From positions 1-26,457 of IMG/VR virus record IMGVR_UViG_3300027741_003569: 26,457 nt of DNA. One strand, written 5' to 3'. The notes below the pieces were generated by a model, which saw only the letters and a list, made by a program, of their open reading frames with translations, was not told the origin of the DNA and searched no databases. Position 1 is the stretch's first letter; each line of letters opens with the position of its first letter. The position numbers and the translations under genes are program-made. The DNA comes from a virus. Below are positions 8,701 to 16,800 of this stretch, one piece after another.

Positions 8701-9304
8701 AGTGGGCGGTGTGGGCATTGGTGGTAATTTAACAGTTGGCGGAACAGTTACTGGTGGTGGTGTAAGAACTACTACAACCAGCACAGCACCCGCAAATCCC
8801 ACAGTAGGTGATATTTGGTACTATACCGCCAGTGATGTAATATATCGTTATACCAATGACGGATCTACTACAACTAATTTTTGGTTAGACATTACTGGAC
8901 CTACATACTCGTTAACAACCAACACCAGTTTGGTGATAGGTGTTGCACAACAAGGAAATACTCAAACTGTTGCCACCAGCGTGGGCTATTTGGGATTACC
9001 GCAAAATTCTCAAACAGGCACATACACATTGTCTTATCTAGACCAAGGCGGGCATGTTTATCTCACAGGATCCACAGCCACTATATTGATTCCTGCCAAC
9101 ACAGTGACCAGTTTTGCCATTGGCACTACTATAGCCTTTATTGCCAGTGCCAACACAACAGGCACAATTAGAATTCAAACTGATAATTTGTATTTAGGAG
9201 GCAGTGGCACCACAGGCACTAGAACTTTGTCGCAATACGGCATGGCCACAGTGATCAAAGTTACCACAAACACATGGTTCATTAACGGAACAGGACTGAC
9301 TTAA
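5717..9304 (+). CDS. Long modular tail fibre protein
   Basis: A 1195-residue protein. The N-terminal module (FPANPVKGTLYTGNNGLTY...W) is the kind found at the start of many fibre proteins. The body has ten variants of GALTVxGGVGIGGxLxVGG, often followed by ITATNxYVNG. Four contain upstream units TDTAxSTxxGxxTIWNTSTLQSVTxRG with a period of about 94 residues. Around residues 790-880 sits a globular insert with DNIIELHYANTW and KDIGLRFHYY. The C-terminus (about 1090-1195: GHVYLTGSTATILIP... WFINGTGL) resembles fibre-tip domains. The repeats probably make an elongated trimeric beta shaft, as known for such fibres. Codon use changes around nucleotide 7740 from TTG/CTG-rich to TTA-rich leucines, suggesting mosaic origin. 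Late box and AGGA site precede it; the next gene starts one base after the stop. Confidence 0.85.
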   Translation: MSALNFPANPVKGTLYTGNNGLTYIFDGIKWVGSSVIAVATETNALINNGNVVQVTQDGGLQLPRYAFPAQPGYLGQVLQWTYISGTNTLIWADVRSQNAARQGSTGSFLISSTGSWVASINTDSSFTIPGALRMGDNTVQYSAYPGPPRTLTNTLSILTATQSTSTLSGTLVVQGGIGIGGNGWFGGSLNADRLNIKPVASGTFAVVTLAGGGDQIQIQTGYNTGKNVITSFNSTASAYASLVIAASTLTFVTQNSLSNVILGAAGVNITAGTTASSAYTGALTVAGGVGIGGSMYAVNTSYVAGAQLVTTATIRLFAATSIRAGTDTAVTTSTGSLTIWNTSTLQSVTGRGASTNAVISITNTTSSTGTSSGALTIAGGLGIGSNLYVADYAYVANALVVTTSTLAGYFGVGTDTAISTASGIVTIWNTSTLQTVTGRGATTNNAIAVTNATVSTGTNTGALTVTGGVGIGGSLAIGSSLTVSTAAYVAGAQVLTTATVYSKIVAGTDLSINTATGNVVIATTSTLQSVTTRGATTNNAIAVTNATVSTGTNTGALTVTGGVGIGGNVYVGGTITATNFYINGSPVVTAASAGGVVTLNAVSGTVTIVQGTDTVISTTGSSITVSNNSNLQSVTNRGSLTSNQVRISNPVSSTSTITGALTVAGGVGVGGDLNVGGVITATNVYVNGYAVSTSTGGVTASGTGTTTTFVISNVTASAGTNSGALQVSGGTGIGGNLYVGNTLTVLSTLSSTSSVSQNALYVAGGLGVGSSLYVTGPAVFNNNVTFSGTTTYVLSTNTVYTDNIIELHYANTWAVNDSKDIGLRFHYYDTADRNAFFGRDNATGYLEWLVNSSPDNTNNVTGTNGTFRLGSIILTDTTASNTTATGALTVVGGVGVGGSLYVGGVITATNVYVNGYAVSTSTFNTGTLVAQAVSATSLVSGTWTFTVSSTGSVTLNGTPFVSGNTAASGTGTTTTFVISNATVSTGTNSGALQVVGGVGIGGNLTVGGTVTGGGVRTTTTSTAPANPTVGDIWYYTASDVIYRYTNDGSTTTNFWLDITGPTYSLTTNTSLVIGVAQQGNTQTVATSVGYLGLPQNSQTGTYTLSYLDQGGHVYLTGSTATILIPANTVTSFAIGTTIAFIASANTTGTIRIQTDNLYLGGSGTTGTRTLSQYGMATVIKVTTNTWFINGTGLT
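7035..7134 (+). repeat. 100-bp exact direct repeat, copy 1
   Basis: Identical base for base to 7317-7416, with an offset of 282 bp (94 codons), inside the long fibre gene. It encodes the end of an LQSVTxRG unit plus the next GALTVTGGVGIG motif, so it marks a recent in-frame module duplication or homogenisation. Confidence 0.93.
7317..7416 (+). repeat. 100-bp exact direct repeat, copy 2
   Basis: Second copy of the block at 7035-7134. Sequence diverges immediately after it (TTGGTGG versus TTGGCGG), so the identical tract is sharply bounded. Confidence 0.93.
7770..7858 (+). repeat. 89-bp block shared with a second fibre gene
   Basis: Identical to 10978-11066 in the fibre gene that starts at 10044. 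It encodes YVNGYAVSTSTGG and the Thr-rich TFVIS linker. Identity between two separate genes indicates recent exchange or duplication. Confidence 0.92.
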
Positions 9305-9305
9305 T

Positions 9306-10010
9306 ATGACTGGCATCATGATGCACTACATGAGCCATAAATTATCTTCTGGCCCAGCTGCCATTTATGATTTGGATGCAGCCAACTATTCGGCTGTGCC
9401 TACTAACGGATCTACCGTGCTTGGTACTGGGAACCATACCGTTACAGCAAGTTATACCAATAGTAGAATCAGTTGGAGCAGTGATAATGGTGGAGTATTC
9501 AGGAGCGCCTACATTGGTGATGCCATGGGCGACTATATTGCTGGCGGACCAAACTACAGTGCCGGCAATCAAAGTTTTACAATATTCATAGCATATAAGT
9601 TGGCTACATCAAGCTCGGGACGTTTGCTCAACACCAATAACGAAACTAACGGTGATTTTGTCATGGGCTCATACAATGGCCGACCAAAAGTTTATTTTAC
9701 TACCGCTCAAAATATCAACTTGAGTGGTGCTACCGCAGACACAGTTTGGCATTTGGACTGGGCAACATTTAACAGGACCACAGGTGTAGCCAACTTATAT
9801 TCAGCTACTAATACACAGCCCACGACCTATGCGTATACAGCAACCAATACTTCTATAAAAGGGCCCAACCAACTGAGATTGTTCAACAGAGCAAGCGGTA
9901 CAGAAGCCGCTCCAGCAGATATTGGCGTGATAAAGGTCTGGAACGTAGAATTGACTTTGGCACAAATCCAAGCAGAACATGCCAAATACAAAACAAGATT
10001 TGGATATTAA
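9306..10010 (+). CDS. LamG/concanavalin A-like lectin protein, probable adhesin
   Basis: A 234-residue protein whose pattern fits a LamG-type jelly-roll fold: an AIYDLDAANY opening, FTIFIAYKL and WHLDWATFNR strands, and a closing IGVIKVWNVELTLAQIQAEH helix-like segment with KTRFGY at the end. Such domains bind carbohydrate in phage tail appendages. The ATG at 9306 comes one base after the upstream stop, with CAGGAC about 10 nt before it; ATGs at 9318, 9321 and 9330 are alternatives, and residues before about 17 look non-conserved. It is probably co-translated with the long fibre upstream and may act as its separate tip or chaperone-like adhesin, as in some T-even phages. That role is inferred from position. 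Confidence 0.68.
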   Translation: MTGIMMHYMSHKLSSGPAAIYDLDAANYSAVPTNGSTVLGTGNHTVTASYTNSRISWSSDNGGVFRSAYIGDAMGDYIAGGPNYSAGNQSFTIFIAYKLATSSSGRLLNTNNETNGDFVMGSYNGRPKVYFTTAQNINLSGATADTVWHLDWATFNRTTGVANLYSATNTQPTTYAYTATNTSIKGPNQLRLFNRASGTEAAPADIGVIKVWNVELTLAQIQAEHAKYKTRFGY

Positions 10011-10014
10011 TGCC

Positions 10015-10024
10015 TATAAATACT
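10015..10024 (+). promoter_or_regulatory. Perfect T4-like late promoter
   Basis: TATAAATACT: all eight positions of the T4 late consensus plus the following CT. It lies 21 nt before the ATG at 10044, immediately after the lectin-gene stop. This is the best late box in the window. Confidence 0.82.
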
Positions 10025-10043
10025 AGATAAAGAGAAAAAACAC

Positions 10044-11522
10044 ATGTCCTTTCCCCTTTCGCCCACTAATAATCAGCAAGCTACCGTCAACGGTATTACT
10101 TATTCTTACAGTACTGCCGCAGGTGCTTGGACTAGAGTATCCTCAACCGCCATATTGGTTAATACTGGTTCATCATTAGTTTCTGGAACTTGGACTTTTG
10201 CACTTAGTTCCACTGGTTCAGTTACTTTAAACGGATCGCCATTTGTTAGTGGAAGTGGAACATCAGCCAGCGGCACAGGAACCACCACAACATTTGTGAT
10301 ATCAAATGTCACCGCAAGCACTGGAACAAATTCAGGCGCATTGCAAGTAGCAGGTGGTGTGGGCATTGGTGGTAATTTAACAGTTGGCGGAACAGTTACT
10401 GGTGGCGGAGTGAGAACCACTACCACTAGCACAGTTCCTTCGAATGCCGCGGTGGGAGATCTATGGTACAACACTTCCAATGATGTGATTTATAGATACA
10501 CCTACGACGGTACTAATTATTATTGGATTGATACAAATGGTCCTAACAATGGATTTTTTGGATTGATTGCTGGTACAGATATTGCAGTTGATTTAGTGAC
10601 TATTTCAAACATCAGTACATTACAGTCAGTGACTAGTAGGGGTGGTTCAACATCTGCTGCCATTTCAATTACCAATACTTCATCAAGCACCAGTACCACA
10701 ACGGGTGCCTTGGTGATCACAGGCGGAGTGGGCATAGGCAGCAACTTGTATGTGAGCGGTGCAATTACTGCAACCAATATGTATGTGAGCGGTGCAATTA
10801 CTGCAACCAATATGTATGTGAGCGGTGCAATTACTGCAACCAATATGTATGTGAGCGGTGCAATTACTGCAACCAATATGTATGTGAGCGGTGCAATTAC
10901 TGCAACCAATATGTATGTGAGCGGTGCAATTACTGCAACCAATATGTATGTGAGCGGTGCAATTACTGCAACCAATATGTATGTTAATGGATATGCAGTT
11001 AGTACCAGTACTGGCGGAGTTACTGCTAGTGGTACTGGTACCACTACTACATTTGTGATATCAAACAGTACTCAAAGCACTGGTACCAACACAGGCGCTC
11101 TCACAGTGAGTGGTGGCGTTGGTGTTGCAGGCAATTTGGTAGTGGGCGGCATCACCATATTGCAGCAGGCCCAAGAAGTCATGGTGCCTGTCAACAGTCC
11201 TGGAGTCAATCCTACATTGAATTTCAATCAAGGCGCAGTATTTTATGTGACCAACATGACCAGCAATTTCACAGCCACCTATATCAATGTGCCTACCAGT
11301 GCAAACTATGTGTATGCCACCACATTGATATTGGCACAAACCGCGACCAATGCCTACACAGTGGCCAATGTCAGAGTGAATGGCACTGCTCAAACCATAC
11401 GATGGTTGGGTGGCAGCACTGCCACAGTCACTGCCAATAGAACAGATGTGATCAGCGTGACCCTCGTGGCCACTGGTACCAATGCATATACAGTTTTGGC
11501 CAGTGGTGGTGAATACTATTAA
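10044..11522 (+). CDS. Tail fibre protein with 11-residue tandem repeats
   Basis: A 492-residue protein. Its N-terminus (FPLSPTNNQQATVNGITYSYS...W) is paralogous to that of the gene at 13221. The body has three GALxVxGGVGIG motifs and one LQSVTSRG unit. Residues about 236-312 are seven perfect copies of the 11-mer YVSGAITATNM. The C-terminal domain (about 390-492: GAVFYVTNMTSNFTATYINVP ... WLGGS ... VLASGGEYY) resembles fibre tips in environmental T4-like phages. Two segments are identical or nearly so to the gene at 5717. A perfect late promoter precedes it, but the ribosome binding site is weak (AAAGAGA at 10029-10033). It probably forms a second fibre of the same class with a different tip; receptor unknown. 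Confidence 0.82.
   Translation: MSFPLSPTNNQQATVNGITYSYSTAAGAWTRVSSTAILVNTGSSLVSGTWTFALSSTGSVTLNGSPFVSGSGTSASGTGTTTTFVISNVTASTGTNSGALQVAGGVGIGGNLTVGGTVTGGGVRTTTTSTVPSNAAVGDLWYNTSNDVIYRYTYDGTNYYWIDTNGPNNGFFGLIAGTDIAVDLVTISNISTLQSVTSRGGSTSAAISITNTSSSTSTTTGALVITGGVGIGSNLYVSGAITATNMYVSGAITATNMYVSGAITATNMYVSGAITATNMYVSGAITATNMYVSGAITATNMYVSGAITATNMYVNGYAVSTSTGGVTASGTGTTTTFVISNSTQSTGTNTGALTVSGGVGVAGNLVVGGITILQQAQEVMVPVNSPGVNPTLNFNQGAVFYVTNMTSNFTATYINVPTSANYVYATTLILAQTATNAYTVANVRVNGTAQTIRWLGGSTATVTANRTDVISVTLVATGTNAYTVLASGGEYY
10356..10405 (+). repeat. 50-bp block identical to 8708-8757
   Basis: Encodes GVGIGGNLTVGGTVTGG and matches the long fibre gene exactly over 50 bp, inside a longer similar stretch. 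The offset to the partner (1648 bp) differs from that of the 89-bp block, so the two exchanges are not one simple duplication. Confidence 0.85.
10749..10979 (+). repeat. Seven perfect 33-bp tandem repeats in a fibre gene
   Basis: The 33-bp unit begins TATGTGAGCGG and ends CCAATATG. It occurs seven times head to tail (231 bp) with no base difference, encoding YVSGAITATNM x7. The unit is 11 codons, so gain or loss keeps the frame. The related single-copy module ITATNxYVNG occurs elsewhere in the fibre genes, which suggests that this array arose from one such module by slippage or unequal recombination. Confidence 0.96.
10978..11066 (+). repeat. 89-bp block shared with the long fibre gene, copy 2
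   Basis: Identical to 7770-7858. It begins at the end of the last 33-bp repeat, so the tandem array lies directly beside a recombined segment. Confidence 0.92.
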
Positions 11523-11533
11523 GATACTACATA

Positions 11534-13156
11534 ATGCCTAGATATAATAGTTTTACATCGCAACTTCTGGGAGGCAAGATATCATTGAGTATTGGTGACC
11601 AGGCAGTTCCCACAGGAGTCCAATTACTAATAGTGGCTGCTGGCGGCGCTGGTGGCGGTAATGGCACTTGCAGCCGTTTCGGTGGTGGCGGCGGAGCTGG
11701 TGGATTATTGTATTATGCCAATGCAGCATGCGGTGGAAAAACTCCCAATGGTACTGCAATAGCAATTTCTACAACGACGATTTATTCAATTTCAGTAGGT
11801 ACAAGCAGTGGTGCAAGCAGTGCAGCATTTGGATTTACTGCGTACGGTGGCGGGTATGGAGCAACTGCTGGGTATGACTCCGATCCCAGCGGCGGCGGCT
11901 CTGGCGGCGGCGGCGTGCTTCAATCTGTAGGCCTTTGTTATGGGAACAATGGCGGTAATGGTACCGCAGGTCAAGGCAACGCAGGTGGATCTTCACCTGG
12001 ATTTGGGTCCAGCGGCAGCGGCGCAGGCGGCGGTGGCGCCAGCACAGTTGGGGGTTCTGTTGGCACTAACGGTGGTGTTGGCGGTAATGGCGGTGCTGGA
12101 TATACCATGTCAATTACAGGGTCAGCTGTGGGCTATGCAGGCGGCGGCGGTGGCGGCGTTCAAGTCAACGGGCCTTCTCCCGGCACGGCTACACATGGTG
12201 GCGGCCAAGGCGGGTCATATCCTAGTGTTTGTGTATATAGTGGCACATCTAATACTGGAGGCGGTGGCGGTGGTGGCGGAGTAGGCCAGTCTGGCGCTTC
12301 TGGAGGTTCGGGAGTTGTAGTATTAGTCTATCCATCATGCATTCCTAATATTACTTATATGAGTGGATCAACATTGGTGGCCAACGGTACTACAGCACCC
12401 AGCATACCCACACCCTGCACAGTAAATAAGGCGGGTTACAAAATATATAAATTTACAGCAGGATCTGGTTCAATAGGTATTGGTTACACTGTAATAGCCT
12501 CGCCCTCATTGATCTCAGGTGCCACTAATAGTGGCGCAAATATCACAAGTTTGGCATACCTAGCAACGATCCCTGCCAATACCCTATTGTTGGCTCACTT
12601 TGGTATTGAAATGAACAGCACTACACAAGGTAACATCACTTCAGTTACTGGCGGCGGGCTTACATGGACCAAATTGACCAGTGTTAATTTTGGATCTTCT
12701 TCTCCAGGTCAAGCCGCTCATCTTTGGTATGCCATCACCACCAATGCTCAATCAGCTTTTACTGTGTCTTGGACTAATAGTACATCATACGATGACATGG
12801 TTGTAGCACTCAGCGCTTGGAGTGGAGTAAAAACTGCTAGCCCATTTGTGGGCAGTGCAGTAACCTCCTTTAGTGTTAGCAGTGTTACACCAAGTTTGAC
12901 ACTCAATAGTTCATCCCAAGCAGGTACTACTCATGTTGTATGGGCTGCTAGTGCTGAAAGTGCCGGCACATCGCCCAATTTATCTTTTAGCGGTTCTGGA
13001 GCAACACAGGTGGCTTATCCAGGCACTAGTGCCAAAGTAAAGTATGAATACGGTTATCTAGGATATAAACAGCAGACCCTTGCAGGTAGTTACTCTTATA
13101 CTGCTGCGGCCAGCGTGCCGCATACGGCAATTGGGGTAATATTAAATCCTGCTTAA
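11534..13156 (+). CDS. Glycine-rich tail adhesin
   Basis: A 540-residue protein. After a short N-terminus and a VQLLIVAAGG strand, residues about 32-270 are glycine-rich with many GGGG runs and scattered Cys and aromatic residues. This matches the glycine-rich domain of phage adhesins and fibre tips, where polyglycine helices pack and exposed loops bind the receptor. The C-terminal half (about 318-540) is a non-glycine beta-rich domain with TSVTGGGLTWTKL and AWSGV segments. It begins 11 nt after the upstream stop without a strong ribosome binding site, so it probably shares the late transcript of the repeat fibre. Architecture suggests the receptor-binding partner of that fibre. Leucine and glycine codons look AT-richer than those of the genes from 13221 on. 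Confidence 0.72.
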   Translation: MPRYNSFTSQLLGGKISLSIGDQAVPTGVQLLIVAAGGAGGGNGTCSRFGGGGGAGGLLYYANAACGGKTPNGTAIAISTTTIYSISVGTSSGASSAAFGFTAYGGGYGATAGYDSDPSGGGSGGGGVLQSVGLCYGNNGGNGTAGQGNAGGSSPGFGSSGSGAGGGGASTVGGSVGTNGGVGGNGGAGYTMSITGSAVGYAGGGGGGVQVNGPSPGTATHGGGQGGSYPSVCVYSGTSNTGGGGGGGGVGQSGASGGSGVVVLVYPSCIPNITYMSGSTLVANGTTAPSIPTPCTVNKAGYKIYKFTAGSGSIGIGYTVIASPSLISGATNSGANITSLAYLATIPANTLLLAHFGIEMNSTTQGNITSVTGGGLTWTKLTSVNFGSSSPGQAAHLWYAITTNAQSAFTVSWTNSTSYDDMVVALSAWSGVKTASPFVGSAVTSFSVSSVTPSLTLNSSSQAGTTHVVWAASAESAGTSPNLSFSGSGATQVAYPGTSAKVKYEYGYLGYKQQTLAGSYSYTAAASVPHTAIGVILNPA

Positions 13157-13187
13157 AATTTAACTTTAGAAATTAAAACTATACCTA

Positions 13188-13197
13188 CATAAATACT
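13188..13197 (+). promoter_or_regulatory. T4-like late promoter box
   Basis: CATAAATACT in the 64-bp gap after the glycine-rich gene; the ATAAATA core at 13189-13195 ends 25 nt before the ATG at 13221. The remainder of the gap is AT-rich with no other signal seen. Confidence 0.68.
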
Positions 13198-13220
13198 GAA
13201 TAACAATGAGCAAATAATCT

Positions 13221-13772
13221 ATGTCATTCCCCGCATCACCCATAGACGGCCAACAGTCCATTATCAATGGCATCAAGTACAGTTACAGCACTGGCACTAC
13301 GGCTTGGACCAGACTCAGCACTGCCACAGTGAGTGTGAGCGGTACAGCTGATGTTTTTGCCATCACCAACACTGCCACAGCAACATCCCCCGTCACGGGC
13401 GCATTGAGAGTGGCTGGCGGAGCGGGCATAGTGGGCAATCTCAATGTGGGTGGCATAATCAGTGCCACCAATGTGTTGATAAATGGAACACCCTTGTTGC
13501 CCACTGTGATACAAAACTTCACATCAGGCGCCAATTCCTCCACTTTTGTGGTGTCAGGCGGTTATGTTCAAGGATATGTTCAAGTGTTTGTGAATGGACT
13601 GTTGCTGCCACCTTCAGACTACACAGCCAGCAACGGCACTTCAATCACCTTGAACGAAGCTAGAAATTTGAACGATGCAGTCACAGTGATCAGCACACCC
13701 TACGGCATCTTGTCCACTCCAACGCCCAGCAATGCATTTGCCATTGCAATGGGTGTGGCCCTGGGCATTTGA
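13221..13772 (+). CDS. Short fibre-like virion protein
   Basis: A 183-residue protein with the same N-terminal module as the gene at 10044 (FPASPIDGQQSIINGIKYSYS...W) and a single GALRVAGGAGIVGNLNVGG motif followed by ISATNVLINGTP. The C-terminal domain carries GYVQVFVNGLLLPPSDYTASNG, a segment often seen at the end of short phage fibre or appendage proteins. It looks like a minimal version of the long fibres: attachment module, one shaft repeat and a different tip. No clear Shine-Dalgarno is present before the ATG, but a late box is. The partner is unknown. Confidence 0.75.
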   Translation: MSFPASPIDGQQSIINGIKYSYSTGTTAWTRLSTATVSVSGTADVFAITNTATATSPVTGALRVAGGAGIVGNLNVGGIISATNVLINGTPLLPTVIQNFTSGANSSTFVVSGGYVQGYVQVFVNGLLLPPSDYTASNGTSITLNEARNLNDAVTVISTPYGILSTPTPSNAFAIAMGVALGI

Positions 13773-13774
13773 AA

Positions 13775-13784
13775 ACTAAATAAC
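13775..13784 (+). promoter_or_regulatory. Probable T4-like late promoter box
   Basis: ACTAAATAAC just after the stop at 13772, ending about 22 nt before the ATG at 13805. An AAAGGA site near 13787-13792 follows. Confidence 0.52.
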
Positions 13785-13804
13785 ACAAAGGATTATTCCA
13801 CAGC

Positions 13805-16800
13805 ATGGCCAAACAACTACAAAGAACCTATGTTTTTACTCCAGGTGGTGCTGGTTCTGGAACCATACAGATTCCTGGCAAGTTTGATCTCAGTCAACTG
13901 TTGATCATTACCAATGTGACAAAAAATCAAATGGTCTACAATTTTGCAGATCTCACTTATGTGGGCACCACTGTTGCATTCAGTAGAGCCAATACCACAC
14001 AATTTCCACAGGCTTTGGGCATGAGTGATGGAGTCACCACCATCACTTTGGGTGTGTCCACGCAGGGCATGAGCAGTGGGGACATACTGCAGATTTTCAC
14101 AGAGAGAACCGACCAAGCCATACTCACTAGAGCCATGGGTGCTGGCACAGATGCATGGGAAAGAGCCAGAACCTCCAACCCCAAGAGCATGATTGATGCG
14201 GACTTTGAATATGGTCTTCAACCCACCAAATGGCAGCAGATCAGTGCAGTTCGAGGCTATGCAGGCATATTCGAAGTACCAGGTAGCGATCTATCAGTGA
14301 CCACCATAACCACTGATGCCAATTATTTGAGGCCCAATGATCTCACAGCAGAAAGTCTTATCACTGTTAATACACAAATTCCTCACAATCTCACAACAGG
14401 TACTGCAATCACAGTAAGTACTCTAGAAAGCACAGTGCCCAGCTATGCTTTGGCACAGGGAACTTTTATTATCAACGCTGTGCCCACTAGCACGTCGCTG
14501 AACTACTATGCCAAAGGCAAGGTGGGCACTGTACAGGACTCCGTGATCAATTCCACCTACACCGTGGTGCGTCAAGGTGGATTTTACACAGGTGCTTCTA
14601 GAACAGATGTGACTTTTAGTGTACTGAGTGGCGGTACTGTAGGATCCACAGCCACCATAGCTGCCAGTTTTGCCACAGATCACGGATTTACACCAGGACA
14701 AGGTATCATGGTGGTAGTCACCAGTGACAACGGCACAAACAATCACAGTTATGCACAAGGTCCATTTTACGTCACCACAATCTCCAGTCCCACAACATTC
14801 AACTTTCTAGCTAGAAGTGCAGTGGGAGCTATCACTGCTGGTGGATCCATAACAGGTTTTGTATATGCTCGCAGTGACAGCTTTTATGTACATCGAGCCT
14901 ATGATGGAGGAGTGCAGTTGGGCACAGGTGGACCCAGTTACGGTGCCAGTGCTGTGAGACAGAGCAAAAAATACATAAGATATCAAAGTGGCAAAAGCAT
15001 CAACTACAACACAGGGCTGTTGTTGGCTCCCAACTATCAGCTGAGATTTGTCACAGCCACCAACACCACCGTGGGCAGCAGCATCATCGGCATCACGGAC
15101 TTGGAAGATCATCAGTTTCAACCCGGTGCCGTGATCAAATTGGAAAATGTAGTTTCCAGTGGTTACAACGGTGTTTACACAGTGGCCTCCATCATTGACA
15201 GCAGAACCTTTGTGGTCACTGCCACTCAGACTCTCAGCACCACCACTGCCATAATGGGAACACCCTGCTTTGTGAGTTTGATCAACTGGTACGGTAGCAT
15301 AGTGAGAGCAGGCACATTTGACGATCAAAATGGCATGTTTTGGCAGTATGATGGTCAAACTGTGGCTTTGGGTTTGAGAGTCAGTACAACTGATTTGGGA
15401 GGTTTGGCCAATATAAGTCCTGATAGTACTTACACCACAGCCACTAATGCTCGTTGGCTCACACAGTTGATTGCGGGGGATCGAGTAGTTTTACGTGGCA
15501 TGACACATCATGTTTCTAGGGTGGTCAGTGACAACAGCATGTACATCAATGGTGATTGGCGACCAGCCACCGCATCTACTGGTATTAGAATAATGAAAAC
15601 TTTGGAAAAAATCATTCCCCAAAGTCAGTGGAACATGGATCGCTGTGATGGGTCAGGATCTGTGTACAACCCCAGCGGATACAATCTTTTGGTCAACAAA
15701 ATGCAGATGGCTGGCATACAGTGGACTTGGTATGGTGCAGGTTTCATTGATTTCATGCTGAGAGGCCCTGACGGCAATTACATCACAGTGCATAGACTGA
15801 GAAACAACAACGTCAACAACGAGGCCTACATGCGTACTGGCAACATGCCTGTGAGGTATGAAGTGGTCAATGAGGGTGCAAGAACAGGCTTGGCCAGAGA
15901 CATGGGATCTTTGGACACTGTGATGACTGTGACTGATGTGACATTTTTCCCATCATCAGGCATGGTGTATGTGGACAATGAGTTGATCAGTTACACGGGA
16001 ATTACCACCAGTACCAATACTTTGAACAATTTGGTTCGTGCCACTTCTATCAATCAGTTTGTGGGCAATTCTAATAGAACGTTTCAAGCTGGTGGCGCTG
16101 TGTCGCACTATGCCAATGCCGGCACAGGAGTGCTGTTGTTTGGACAAACAGCGGCTCCCAATATCAGTCATTGGGGCAGTGCATTTTTGCAGGACGGCGG
16201 ATTTGACGAAGACCGGGGGTACTTGTTCAATTATGGTGTGACCAACGTGCAGATCAGTGTGAAAAAAACCACGCTGTTTGCCATTAGACTGGCTCCCAGT
16301 GTGAGCAATAGCATACCTGGTGATTTGGGTGCAAGAGATCTCATAAATAGAGCTCAGTTTCTTTTACAAGCTTTGGAAATTTCAGCAGGTGGATCCACCA
16401 ACGTCAACGCAGCCATTGTGATAGAGGGTGTGCTTAATCCCATAAATCATCCCACAAGTTCCAATATAACTTGGTACTCTCTTAACGGCAGTGTGGCCAG
16501 CTCGCCAGTGGCCAACGGCCAACCCAGTTTCAGTCAAGTGTCTGCTGGAGCTTCAATGACCTTTGTGAATTCAAGTCAGTCAGTGACAGGTGCTAACATT
16601 ACTTGTAGCAGCGCCGCAGCAGGTGCCACCACCCTGCAAATAACAACAGCAGGTGCTGCTGCCCAACTACAAGTGGGGGATGTTATTATACCACAGGCAT
16701 CACAAGCCACATCAATTGCAGGTGGCACATTTATACAAGCCATTAGTGGGAATTTTATAACCTTGAACAATCCGTTACTGGGCACATTGACTATTTTCAC

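Noticed and set aside
6044-8802. Several long minus-strand open frames opposite the long fibre gene
   Set aside because: They mirror the repeated fibre codons, are low-complexity and lack ribosome binding sites; the plus-strand gene explains the openness.
10749-10979. CRISPR-like direct repeats
   Set aside because: The 33-bp units are directly adjacent with no spacers and are translated in frame within a fibre gene.
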